In this document: in pieces, positions 1 through 6,913 of the stretch
Layout of the letters: each line of letters opens with the position of its first letter
Position numbering within the stretch: the stretch's first letter is position 1
Origin: Clostridiales bacterium
Lineage (GTDB): Bacteria > Bacillota > Clostridia > Oscillospirales > Acutalibacteraceae
DNA: 51,478 nt
Direction of reading: 5' to 3'
Assembly: GCA_019419895.1 (NCBI GenBank)
Contig: JAHZIE010000001.1
Location: 31,512-82,989, forward strand
Notes under the pieces: model-generated
What the model was told of the DNA's origin: nothing
What the model saw: only the letters and a program-made list of their open reading frames with translations
The model's database searches: none
Program-made: the position numbers and the translations under genes

Positions 1-221
1 CCATATTCCCCATAGCGGTTAAAGGGAGCGTGTGTTTGATGAACGGAGAGGCCGTTGTATTCAAAAATCCTCATTGCCTCTTTCATATCGGTTTTCCAGT
101 TATCATCAAGCAGAGGGGGAGTGTAATCAAGCATAGTAAATCCTGCTTTTTTTATAAGCTCGGCAGCCTTTTTGATGCCGAGCGACCTTCTGAAAAAATT
201 TATATTGATTCCGTATTCCAT
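1..221 (-). CDS. Sugar phosphate isomerase/epimerase-like protein, N-terminal part (cut by window edge)
   Basis: Only the first 73 codons are inside the window; the rest lies before position 1. The visible part starts MEYGININ and contains KKAAELIKKAGF and the motif SVHQTHAPFNRYG, which is typical of the AP-endonuclease-2-like TIM-barrel family of sugar phosphate isomerases/epimerases (first beta strand, then a His-containing strand). The ATG at 221-219 is preceded by a GAAAGG-type ribosome-binding site. Upstream lies an AT-rich stretch with a near-perfect inverted repeat at 262-291 that may be an operator. The substrate cannot be told from the fragment. Family assignment is from motif recognition. 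Confidence 0.8.
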   Translation of the reverse strand, partial: MEYGININFFRRSLGIKKAAELIKKAGFTMLDYTPPLLDDNWKTDMKEAMRIFEYNGLSVHQTHAPFNRYGEY

Positions 222-261
222 CCGTACACGACCTTTCACATTAATTTTATAACCACTATAT

Positions 262-291
262 TTTCAAAAAGTAGTCAATACTTTTTTGAAA
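262..291. promoter_or_regulatory. Inverted repeat upstream of the sugar isomerase gene, putative operator
   Basis: The arms TTTCAAAAAGT (262-272) and ACTTTTTTGAAA (280-291) are reverse complements apart from one extra T, around a 7-base spacer. On the minus strand the centre contains TTGACT, a reasonable -35 box, but I found no well-spaced -10 for it. Position 40-70 bases before the start codon suits a repressor site. No regulator gene for it is visible in the window. Confidence 0.4.
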
Positions 292-342
292 CTAAATTGA
301 CGCTAATTGCTTTCGGCATGTACTATAAGGTGAATTATAAGG

Positions 343-386
343 AAATAAAACAAAGACTTCTAGATTTCTCTAAAAGCCTTTGTTTT
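343..386 (-). terminator. Intrinsic terminator of the initiator tRNA gene
   Basis: Read on the minus strand, AACAAAGGCTTTTAGA pairs with TCTAGAAGTCTTTGTT around a GAAA loop, followed by TTTTATTT. It begins a few bases after the tRNA CCA end, so the tRNA is probably transcribed alone. Confidence 0.8.
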
Positions 387-388
387 GG

Positions 389-465
<77 letters not shown>

Positions 466-488
466 ATATTTATTATTTACAAGTAATT

Positions 489-517
489 ATTATATATGAT
501 CGGAGAACAATTGTCAA
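489..517 (-). promoter_or_regulatory. Consensus sigma-A promoter of the initiator tRNA
   Basis: On the minus strand TTGACA (512-517) and TATAAT (489-494) are separated by exactly 17 bases, a perfect consensus as expected for a stable RNA gene. The -10 box lies 23 bases before the mature tRNA 5' end. Confidence 0.92.
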
Positions 518-568
518 GAAAAATTTTTCTATCGACAATTTAGCAGAAAACCATTGCTCAAGACAAAT

Positions 569-616
569 GGAACCTGCGACCTTCGGGTTATGAGACCGAC
601 GAATCGCCTGGTTCGT
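569..616 (-). pseudogene. tRNA-Met remnant (decayed copy of the neighbouring tRNA)
   Basis: The plus-strand segment from 571 matches the intact initiator tRNA from 411 with about three differences in 33 bases, covering the anticodon arm (CTCATAA loop retained), variable loop and start of the T arm. The T arm then breaks off (GGTTCCATTTG) and no acceptor stem can be formed. The D arm is altered and no CCA end is visible. It cannot fold as a complete tRNA. It may be the residue of a duplication or of an integration event at the tRNA gene; I see no integrase nearby. Confidence 0.75.
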
Positions 617-680
617 TTTTTCCCCGCTCAATTTCAATTAGAGGCTATAAAAATGGCGGGTTAGCCGTGCCGGAAAATTT

Positions 681-1310
681 TTATTTTTCACTGGAAGCGC
701 CTGGTTTTACGTTTCTTGCGTCAGCGGGTGCGTCCGCCGCGGTGCCGTAAACGCTTCCTCCGGAGGAAGGAGAGGCCTTTTTCAGACAGCTGTGATCGAG
801 GATATGGTTCGATTTATTTACCAAAAGGCTTCGCAAAGCTTCGGCTTCCCTTTTTTCCAATATGAGGGAAACGGAGGCCTCTGCCCGACTGGTCTGCCCG
901 CAATTTTCTGTAATGCCTGTGATGGTCAGACAAGCGGCTCCCATAAGTTTTTGGAGAAGGTTCTGTTTGAGGACAATGGAGCTCAGCCCTGGAATGGACA
1001 GGGAGGTGACAGTGTAAGTGGTGACACCGCCGGAGACCTCGAGGATCTGTCCGGAGATGACATATGTTTTTTTTCTCCAGCCGACAATAGCGTAAATCAC
1101 CACAATCGCCAGTATAACGCAGCCCGTAGTGACATAGGACAGGCCGGAGAAGGGATCTACATAAGCGTCCTCCTCAGGGGATGGGACGGCGAATCGGTTA
1201 ATGAGCATCAGGACAGCCAAAAAAAGAAGGATACCCGCGATTCCCTTGAGTAAATTTTGAATAACGGTGCAGATATGTGTTCTGCGGGGGTGAAAAAAAT
1301 CAAATTCCAT
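681..1310 (-). CDS. Membrane protein with a bacterial PH-like (bPH/YdbS-type) domain
   Basis: The 209-residue protein has two hydrophobic helices (about residues 21-40 and 59-77), then a segment with the pattern of bacterial PH-like domains: a strand with TYVISGQILEV, then SLSIPGLSSIVLKQNLLQKLMGA, resembling the basic strand and QNxxQRxxG turn of YdbS-like proteins. The C-terminal 30 residues are polar and probably disordered. Start ATG at 1310 has AGGAGG nine bases upstream. It follows two TrkA-type genes with 32 bases between, so it is probably the last gene of that operon. Function is unknown; membrane location and fold are inferred from sequence pattern only. Confidence 0.7.
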   Translation of the reverse strand: MEFDFFHPRRTHICTVIQNLLKGIAGILLFLAVLMLINRFAVPSPEEDAYVDPFSGLSYVTTGCVILAIVVIYAIVGWRKKTYVISGQILEVSGGVTTYTVTSLSIPGLSSIVLKQNLLQKLMGAACLTITGITENCGQTSRAEASVSLILEKREAEALRSLLVNKSNHILDHSCLKKASPSSGGSVYGTAADAPADARNVKPGASSEK

Positions 1311-1342
1311 AAGATCAAGCCTCCTAAACTACGGAGTAAACC

Positions 1343-1999
1343 CTATCGGAGGGCCTTCAGAAGAGCTTTACGGCATTCGGCGTTGCCGCAGACGGCAATC
1401 AGCTCGTCCCCGCCGTAAATCGTTGTATTGCCCTTTGGAATAATGGTGGTTTCGCCCCTTACGATGGAGATAATCAGGGATTCCTCAGGAATACGGATAT
1501 CCTTGATCGCCTTTCCCGCCAGGGGAGAATCCTTGGAGAGGGTCAAAGCGCAGACCGGGGAACGGCCGTGGTTGACTGTCGCCAGAAGATGCATTTCCTG
1601 ACTGACAACCTCCTGTTCAATGATACGGGTAATGATTTCCGTATTGCAAACTGTCACATCCGCCCCCAGACGGCGGATGGTCTCAAGATTTTTTGGGTTA
1701 TTGACGCGGGCCACCACCTGGGGAACATGGAAAACCCGCTTGGCAATCTGACAGGCGACCACGTTATCCTCGTCCCGTCCGCTGACGGCAATAAAAGAAT
1801 CGGCGGTCTCAATTTCCGCCTGCCGCAGAATGTTAAGCTCGGTGCCGTCGCCGTTTAAAACGATGGCGTCCAAAGAGGTGGCGAGGAGGGCGCAGCGCTT
1901 TTTATCCAGCTCCACCAGCATAATCTGGTGCCCCCGGTTCATCATATTCTGCGCGAGGAAGAAGCCAAGCTTTCCTCCGCCGACAATGACAAGCTTCAT
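1343..1999 (-). CDS. TrkA/RCK-family potassium transport regulator, second of a tandem pair
   Basis: The 218-residue protein has an N-terminal Rossmann fold (VIVGGGKLGFFLA, with an acidic residue at the end of strand 2 in LVELD, typical of NAD(H) binding) and a C-terminal RCK_C half (about residues 135-218, PLAGKAIKDIRIPEES). This is the usual single RCK unit of KtrA/TrkA regulators that gate a K+ channel subunit (TrkH/KtrB) from the cytoplasm. It lies 73 bases downstream of a second RCK gene on the same strand. No channel subunit is present in the window, so the partner must be elsewhere. A role in sensing nucleotides is family knowledge; specificity is not visible. Confidence 0.88.
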   Translation of the reverse strand: MKLVIVGGGKLGFFLAQNMMNRGHQIMLVELDKKRCALLATSLDAIVLNGDGTELNILRQAEIETADSFIAVSGRDEDNVVACQIAKRVFHVPQVVARVNNPKNLETIRRLGADVTVCNTEIITRIIEQEVVSQEMHLLATVNHGRSPVCALTLSKDSPLAGKAIKDIRIPEESLIISIVRGETTIIPKGNTTIYGGDELIAVCGNAECRKALLKALR

Positions 2000-2072
2000 A
2001 AGTGATTCCCATACCTTTCCGCCGCTCCTGGGGAGACGGCCTGCCGAAATTTTACCTTTTCAGTCCGCCGGA

Positions 2073-2696
2073 TCAGTCTACCACGCGATTGATAAGCAGC
2101 CGGTCTCCTCTTTGCAGGACAATGGACTGCCTGCCGTCGTAGAGGGTGATCCTGGAATCGGTGTGCTGCACGCCAAAGAGAAACTCCCCGTCGGGGAATT
2201 CCAGCTCCCTCACATCACGGCCGATATATTCGGGGGGGAAGTCCTCCGCCGTGGAGGAAATGGTGCAGGTGTCGAAGGCGATAAGATGCTGTTCCACATT
2301 TTCAATCAGAGCATCGCAGATTGTTCCCGCGGCTATTTTGGTCGGGCAGACGGTATTCAGGCCAAAGCGTTCAAAAATATTTTCCCGGTCGGGATCAGAA
2401 ACGCGGACAATGATCCTCTCAACACCGAAAAACTCCTTGGCAATCTGGGCCACAGTGATGTTGAGATTATCGTCCTGTGAAACCACCGCCATGGCGTCGC
2501 AGCCCTCAATACCGGCCTCCCGCAGGATATCGAGATCCATCGCCACGCCCTGGACAATCATTCCTTCAAAGCCCTCGTCCAGATGCTCCAGCCTCTCCCG
2601 GTCCGATTCCACCACAGAAACGTCATGGCCCTTTTCATAAAGAGTTTTGGCAAGCTGCCTGCCCACACGTCCACAGCCGACAATTAAAATATTCAT
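2073..2696 (-). CDS. TrkA/RCK-family potassium transport regulator, first of a tandem pair
   Basis: The protein of 207 residues starts MNILIVGCGRVGRQLA, a GxGxxG nucleotide-binding loop, with VVESD at the end of strand 2, and a C-terminal RCK_C half (YIGRDVRELEFPDGEFLFGVQ). It is related to, but clearly different from, the following RCK protein, so the two may form hetero-octameric rings or serve two channels. Start ATG at 2696 has GAGAG just upstream. The 87-base gap to the preceding cyclase gene is AT-rich and may hold a promoter, although I could not find a well-spaced pair of boxes. Together with 1343-1999 and 681-1310 it forms a likely three-gene operon. Confidence 0.88.
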   Translation of the reverse strand: MNILIVGCGRVGRQLAKTLYEKGHDVSVVESDRERLEHLDEGFEGMIVQGVAMDLDILREAGIEGCDAMAVVSQDDNLNITVAQIAKEFFGVERIIVRVSDPDRENIFERFGLNTVCPTKIAAGTICDALIENVEQHLIAFDTCTISSTAEDFPPEYIGRDVRELEFPDGEFLFGVQHTDSRITLYDGRQSIVLQRGDRLLINRVVD

Positions 2697-2783
2697 AGCT
2701 CTCTAACCCATCCTATCCATTGATTGATCATATACTATCATAAAAGATAAAAAATGGAAATAGACAAATGGAAAACAAAATTG

Positions 2784-3362
2784 TTAAGCTTCCAGCAGCA
2801 CGGCACGAACTGGGGCGGCGTCCATATGCTCCATTTTCAGGGGAAGAGCGCTGAGAAAGTAGTCGCCTTCCCGGATTCCCTGAAGATCGAGGGATTCCAG
2901 AATGGGAATTCCAGCGCCGAGAAGCTCCTTGTGGGGCTGTTCCTCATTTTCATACATGCCGATAGAAGGCGCGTCCGTGCCAACCAGCAGAATTCCAGCC
3001 TCCGCCAAGGTGAAGGCCGCGCTTTGGGAAAGAAAGGCCTGGCCATTGCCGTGAAGGAGGATACGGCGCTGGCTTTTTTCCAGAAGGCGGTCCATATCCT
3101 TTCCAGTGAGAAGCCCCTTTACGGTAAAGACGGAACACGGGCCGATAAAATGAATGGGCGGCAGCTCGCCAATCCCCTGACCGTCGGGAAAATAGTGAAG
3201 GGGAGCGTCGGCGTGGGTGGCGGAATGGGTGCCCGCGTAAAAGCCGGTGACATTGGCGCCGTCGCCGGTTTCGATGCGAGCCAGGGGTTCGTGCCAGGGC
3301 TTGGGATCCCCCGGATAGGGCGGGCAGGAAAAAAGCTCTCTTGAAATGTCGTAAATTCTCAT
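2784..3362 (-). CDS. Cyclase-family metal-dependent hydrolase (kynurenine formamidase-like)
   Basis: The 192-residue protein has the metal-binding signature of the cyclase/KynB family: HSATHADAPLH at residues 46-56, giving His46, His50, Asp52 and His56. Members hydrolyse arylformamides, isatin or related cyclic amides, or have unknown substrates; no tryptophan catabolic genes are near, so kynurenine formamidase activity should not be assumed. Start ATG at 3362 has AAGGAGG six bases upstream. The gene follows the ABC permease by 37 bases on the same strand, so it may be the last gene of the GntR-ABC operon. Confidence 0.82.
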   Translation of the reverse strand: MRIYDISRELFSCPPYPGDPKPWHEPLARIETGDGANVTGFYAGTHSATHADAPLHYFPDGQGIGELPPIHFIGPCSVFTVKGLLTGKDMDRLLEKSQRRILLHGNGQAFLSQSAAFTLAEAGILLVGTDAPSIGMYENEEQPHKELLGAGIPILESLDLQGIREGDYFLSALPLKMEHMDAAPVRAVLLEA

Positions 3363-3399
3363 GAAGTGCCTCCTTGCTGCAGGTTTCTCAAAAGTCGGA

Positions 3400-4218
3400 T
3401 TACTTCAGGGAAAGGTGGCGCCTTATGACCACGCAGGTTCCCCACAGGAGAGCGGCGGTGAGAAAAATATCAAAAAGGAAGGGGAAGATTCCAAACTGGA
3501 TGACGCCGCTGCCCAGAGATTCCAGAGAGGCGCCCTGGAGGATGATGAAAATACCGTCCTCCCCGGCCCTGAGGCCAAGGGGGACGAGAAAGGTGCCGGC
3601 AAGATCGGCGAGAAACCCCGCCAGATAGCAGCCGCAGAAGATGAGAAAGCCCGCCAGGACATTATGCCTGTGGAATCTTCCGGTATTGGCGACAGCGATA
3701 GAAAAGTAAATGAGGGAGATGAAAAAAAGGAGCGCTATCAGCTCGCTGAAAGCCAGAATGGGGGAAAGGCGCAACCATACATCCAGGGTAGGGTATCCCA
3801 TTTCCTGGAAGGTTTGATTCATAGTCTGCCACACGGAAAGCCCCTCTATACCGGCAGCGGAGGAAACCATAAAAAAGATGGAAAAAAGGGAGAAAACAAC
3901 GTCGAGGATCATCCAGATCAAAGCGACAAGAAGCTTGGAAAAAACCAGCGACGAAGGTTTTACAGGAAGGCACATCGTCAAATAACCCTGATCCCCAAAG
4001 AGATTGGAGTGGAACCTCCGGACAACGATGACGATGGTCATCACGCCCAGCACCATCATATGCAGGTAAGAAATGAGCATGAAAATCACGCCTACTACAG
4101 GCTGTCCGGCATAAAAGCCGATCATCTCCGCCCCGGTGATGACTACCGCCGCCAGATAAAGGAAGCCCATCATCCGGGCGGTGGCGCGCAATTCATGGCG
4201 GATAAGCTTTGCTACCAT
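3400..4218 (-). CDS. ABC-2-type transporter permease
   Basis: This 272-residue protein is strongly hydrophobic with about six membrane helices (for example LYLAAVVITGAEMIGFYA, VIFMLISYLHMMVLGVMTIVIV, LVALIWMILDVVFSLFSIFF). Its start codon overlaps the end of the upstream ATP-binding gene by seven bases (ATGGTAG), indicating translational coupling and a shared complex. It is the membrane subunit of a YtrBC-like ABC exporter controlled by the adjacent GntR regulator. Relatives respond to cell-envelope stress, bacitracin-like agents or acetoin; the substrate here is unknown. Confidence 0.85.
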   Translation of the reverse strand: MVAKLIRHELRATARMMGFLYLAAVVITGAEMIGFYAGQPVVGVIFMLISYLHMMVLGVMTIVIVVRRFHSNLFGDQGYLTMCLPVKPSSLVFSKLLVALIWMILDVVFSLFSIFFMVSSAAGIEGLSVWQTMNQTFQEMGYPTLDVWLRLSPILAFSELIALLFFISLIYFSIAVANTGRFHRHNVLAGFLIFCGCYLAGFLADLAGTFLVPLGLRAGEDGIFIILQGASLESLGSGVIQFGIFPFLFDIFLTAALLWGTCVVIRRHLSLK

Positions 4219-4910
4219 TGGTATACCTCCCGGAACAGTTCGTCAACCGACTTTTGATATTTCATTCGGATGGCGTCCACCTCCATGTTCAAATAAATCC
4301 CGCCATCCTTCAGAAAGACGGCGGAGTCAAAAACCCGTTCCACGTCGCCGATGAGATGGGTGGCGATGAGAAGGGAGGAATCCCCGTCATATTGATCCAG
4401 GACGATGTCCAGCACCACGTCGCGGGAGGCGGGATCAATTCCCCCCAGGGGTTCGTCGAGAAGATAAAGCCTCGCCCGCCTGGACATGACTAATATAATT
4501 TGCAGCTTCTCTTTCATCCCCTTGGACATGTCGTTCAGCTTTTTCCTTTGGGGGATCTGAAATTTCTCACACAGGGCCGCGGCGCGTCCAGCGTCAAAAT
4601 CGGCGAAAAAATCGGAAAAGAGACGGATGGCATAGGCCGGCGTCATCCAGGAGGCCAGAAAATTGCGATCGGGCAGAAAGGAAACGAGGCTGCCGGTATG
4701 TTCCCCTGGGCGCCGGCCCATCAGGGAAACCTCCCCCTGGTAGTCCCGGATGAGTCCGGCAAGAATTTTAAGAAGTGTAGTTTTGCCGCAGCCGTTAGGG
4801 CCCAGCAGACCGACAATCCTGCCCGGCTCCACCTCCAGGGAAAGATCCGAGAGGACAGAGGTTCTGCCATAGGATTTATTCAGATGGTCAATACTGACAA
4901 TTGGGTTCAT
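4212..4910 (-). CDS. ABC transporter ATP-binding protein (YtrB-like)
   Basis: The 232-residue ATPase has Walker A GPNGCGKTT (about residues 37-45), a signature loop in the variant form MSKGMKEKLQ in place of LSGGQ, Walker B LYLLDEPLGGID and a switch His in LLIATH. The SKGM signature is common in the YtrB branch. Its ATG overlaps the stop of the GntR gene by four bases (ATGA), and its own stop overlaps the permease start, so the three genes are tightly coupled. It powers the permease 3400-4218. Confidence 0.92.
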   Translation of the reverse strand: MNPIVSIDHLNKSYGRTSVLSDLSLEVEPGRIVGLLGPNGCGKTTLLKILAGLIRDYQGEVSLMGRRPGEHTGSLVSFLPDRNFLASWMTPAYAIRLFSDFFADFDAGRAAALCEKFQIPQRKKLNDMSKGMKEKLQIILVMSRRARLYLLDEPLGGIDPASRDVVLDIVLDQYDGDSSLLIATHLIGDVERVFDSAVFLKDGGIYLNMEVDAIRMKYQKSVDELFREVYQW

Positions 4911-5278
4911 GTGGGGCGATCCTCCAAATTCTGTGAAATAATTTCCTGAATGCCGCTGCTGTGGTAGCCAAGCCGGCGCATAGCGTCCAGAAAGTTGTTG
5001 ACATAATCCTGGGCCATTTCACGGCGGGTGGCGGCGATGAGCCCGGTATCGGAGGAAATAAACCTGCCGGAGGTGCGTTCGGTATAGAGGAGACCGGAAC
5101 GTTCCAGCTCTGACAGCGCGCGCTGCATGGTGTTGGGATTGACGCCGAACTTCTGCGCCAGCTCCCGCACAGAGGGTACCCGGCTGCCGGAGGGCCATTC
5201 GCCTGAGACGATTCTGCGTTTAATTTCACTGATAATCTGCAAATAGATCGGCACGTTATCCTTGAAATCCAGTTCCAG
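4907..5278 (-). CDS. GntR-family transcriptional regulator, YtrA subfamily (probable CTG start)
   Basis: The protein has a GntR winged helix (PIYLQIISEIKRRIVSGEW, then SVRELAQKFGVNPNTMQRALSELE) and a short YtrA-type C-terminal tail of about 50 residues instead of a ligand domain. No ATG lies in frame near the N-terminus. A GTG at 5254 is possible but is about 25 bases from any ribosome-binding site and would remove conserved residues. A CTG at 5278 lies five bases after GGGAGGGA, directly follows a stop codon, and gives the family-like N-terminus LELDFKDNVPIYLQI, so I prefer it. It probably represses its own operon through the palindrome at 5303-5322. Confidence 0.87.
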   Translation of the reverse strand: MELDFKDNVPIYLQIISEIKRRIVSGEWPSGSRVPSVRELAQKFGVNPNTMQRALSELERSGLLYTERTSGRFISSDTGLIAATRREMAQDYVNNFLDAMRRLGYHSSGIQEIISQNLEDRPT

Positions 5279-5302
5279 TCAAATCCCTCCCCGCGTTTCT
5301 TC

Positions 5303-5322
5303 TGTATTAATAAGATAATACA
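5303..5322. promoter_or_regulatory. Palindromic operator, probable binding site of the GntR regulator
   Basis: TGTATTAATAAGATAATACA has perfect 7-base arms (TGTATTA/TAATACA) around a 6-base spacer. It starts directly after the -10 box of the GntR promoter and so covers the transcription start, the expected position for autorepression by a dimeric GntR protein. Confidence 0.7.
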
Positions 5323-5351
5323 AGTATAGCTTGTTTTTGGCATAAAATCAA
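5323..5351 (-). promoter_or_regulatory. Sigma-A promoter of the GntR-ABC operon
   Basis: On the minus strand TTGATT (5346-5351) and TATACT (5323-5328) are 17 bases apart. The palindrome at 5303-5322 abuts the -10 box. Confidence 0.8.
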
Positions 5352-5408
5352 GTGATAGAGCCGTTTTGATGAAAGAAACCCATAAAATGTGAAAAGAGAA
5401 AGCATATA

Positions 5409-5421
5409 ATACAATTTGTAT
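5409..5421. promoter_or_regulatory. Second short palindrome related to the GntR operator
   Basis: ATACAA-T-TTGTAT is a perfect inverted repeat that shares the ATACA half-site of the operator at 5303-5322. It lies in an AT-rich segment between the GntR promoter and the gpsA gene, so it could be an auxiliary site or affect the divergent gene. Short AT-rich palindromes occur by chance, hence the low confidence. Confidence 0.35.
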
Positions 5422-5583
5422 ATATTTATATATTGTAAAATAAACGTATAATAATTACGGTTTGTTTACAAAATTTCTCTATATTTTGTCAAAAAGAGTG
5501 TGGTATGATCAGGACCAGAAATAATTATGAAGCTTCCAATTTTGGTAATAGAGGGAAGAACTCGGGAAGGATTGAATTTATCA

Positions 5584-6540
5584 ATGAAGGTGACAGTTGT
5601 CGGCTGCGGCAGGTGGGGGACGTTTATCGCTTGGTATTTGGACAGTATTGGCCATGAGGTTGTTTTATACGGAAGAGAGTCCTCTCCCCATATGGAGAGA
5701 CTTCGGGCCACAAGAAAAAATGAGCTTCTCACACTGCCCGGTTCCATTGCTCTGACTGCCTCTCTGGAGGAAATTGGAAAGGCGGATGCTGTGGTCGTAT
5801 CTATCCCCTCCCAGGGGCTGCGGAAGTTTTTGAAGGAAATAAAAGGGCGGTTGGTTGCCGGAAAGCCGCTGGTTCTGTGCATGAAAGGCTTGGAAACAGG
5901 CACAGGAAGGCGTCTGACTGAGGCCGCGGGGGAAGTTCTCGAAGAGCTCTGTCCGGTCGCGGTATGGCTTGGACCGGGGCATGTGCAGGAATTCTGCCGG
6001 GGAATCCCCAACTGTATGGTGATAGACAGCCGGAACCAGGAAATCAAGGAGCGGCTGGTAAAGGAGTTTTCCAGTGAGCTCATCCGTTTTTACTATGGGC
6101 AGGATTTGATAGGAAACGAGGTAGGTGCCGCCGCAAAAAATGTTATCGGCATAGCGGCGGGAATGCTGGACGGGCTGAACCTGCCGACACTGAAGGGGGC
6201 CCTGATGTCCCGTGGAACCAGAGAAATTTCCCGGCTGATTGAGGCTATGGGGGGCAGCGCCTTTTCCGCCTATGGGCTGTGCCATCTGGGGGATTACCAG
6301 GCGACTGTGGTATCCCCCTACAGCCATAACCGCCGGTATGGGGAAAGCTTTGTCAAGGGAGAGCCCTATGGAGAATTGGCGGAAGGGTATTATACCGTGA
6401 GCTCCCTCATGACCCTCAGGGAACAGTATGGGGTGGAGCTGCCCATCTGCACCGCCGTATACCATGTGCTGTATGAGGGGGCGGAGCCCCGGCGGGCGCT
6501 GGACAGCCTCTTCCAGAGAAGCCTGAAAAATGAGTTTTGA
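5584..6540 (+). CDS. gpsA: NAD(P)-dependent glycerol-3-phosphate dehydrogenase, divergent
   Basis: With the ATG at 5584 the protein has 318 residues and starts MKVTVVGCGRWGTF, with the GxGxWG loop at residues 7-12 as in GpsA. It carries the substrate-domain signature GAAAKNVIGIAAGMLDG with the catalytic Lys, and GLCHLGDYQAT plus SHNRRYG at the usual places. Several otherwise common residues differ (GLAGLGDL is GLCHLGDY here), so it is a divergent member. An ATG at 5527 would add 19 residues before the Rossmann strand and lacks a ribosome-binding site; GGGAAGGA lies 12 bases before 5584. The usual role is reducing dihydroxyacetone phosphate to glycerol-3-phosphate for phospholipids or teichoic acids. 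No plsY is nearby. I see no clear promoter. Confidence 0.85.
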   Translation: MKVTVVGCGRWGTFIAWYLDSIGHEVVLYGRESSPHMERLRATRKNELLTLPGSIALTASLEEIGKADAVVVSIPSQGLRKFLKEIKGRLVAGKPLVLCMKGLETGTGRRLTEAAGEVLEELCPVAVWLGPGHVQEFCRGIPNCMVIDSRNQEIKERLVKEFSSELIRFYYGQDLIGNEVGAAAKNVIGIAAGMLDGLNLPTLKGALMSRGTREISRLIEAMGGSAFSAYGLCHLGDYQATVVSPYSHNRRYGESFVKGEPYGELAEGYYTVSSLMTLREQYGVELPICTAVYHVLYEGAEPRRALDSLFQRSLKNEF

Positions 6541-6913
6541 CAGGTCTGAGACCAATTTAAAACAACATGGAAAATGTAAATTTTTTCCTTTCAGCCTGGC
6601 AAAAAAGTGCTGGACGTCATGGGGAAACTATGGATTATGTGAAATTTTTGTGGTATTTTTCAGATTTGTTTGACATTTTCCAATCCGTAGGGTATAATGT
6701 CTAAGTGTGTCGGGATATAATGATTATCGATATATTAACATTCCAATTCAATAAGAATAAAAGCAATAAAATAAGAGATAACTATCATAACGGGCAAAAT
6801 TTTTTACCGGCGGGAAAATCGGCTTGACCAGAGGAGGAAAATCTCCGGGGAAAAAGATTACCGACGGGCGCCGGTGCGGTTCCGGCGGAAAACTGTGATT
6901 GGAGGACTCCCGT
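6541..6913 (+). other. Intergenic region with promoter and structured leader of the sugar transferase gene
   Basis: No open reading frame is credible here. After the promoter at 6670-6698 comes a leader of about 210 bases. ACCGGCG (6806-6812) can pair with CGCCGGT (6869-6875), enclosing TCGG/CCGA and a GGAG/CTCC hairpin. GCCGG (6870-6874) can instead pair with CCGGC (6882-6886), which lies 14 bases before the ribosome-binding site GGAGGA. Two exclusive folds around one shared segment suggest an RNA switch. I could not match it to a known riboswitch class; the GACGCAAAGC core of the c-di-GMP-I class is absent. Confidence 0.5.
6670..6698 (+). promoter_or_regulatory. Consensus sigma-A promoter of the sugar transferase gene
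   Basis: TTGACA (6670-6675) and TATAAT (6693-6698) are 17 bases apart, a perfect match to consensus. Transcription would start near 6705. Confidence 0.92.

Noticed and set aside
6781..6890. c-di-GMP-I riboswitch in the sugar transferase leader
   Set aside because: GGGCAAAA and GATTACCGACGG recall its ends, but the conserved GACGCAAAGC core and receptor are absent.
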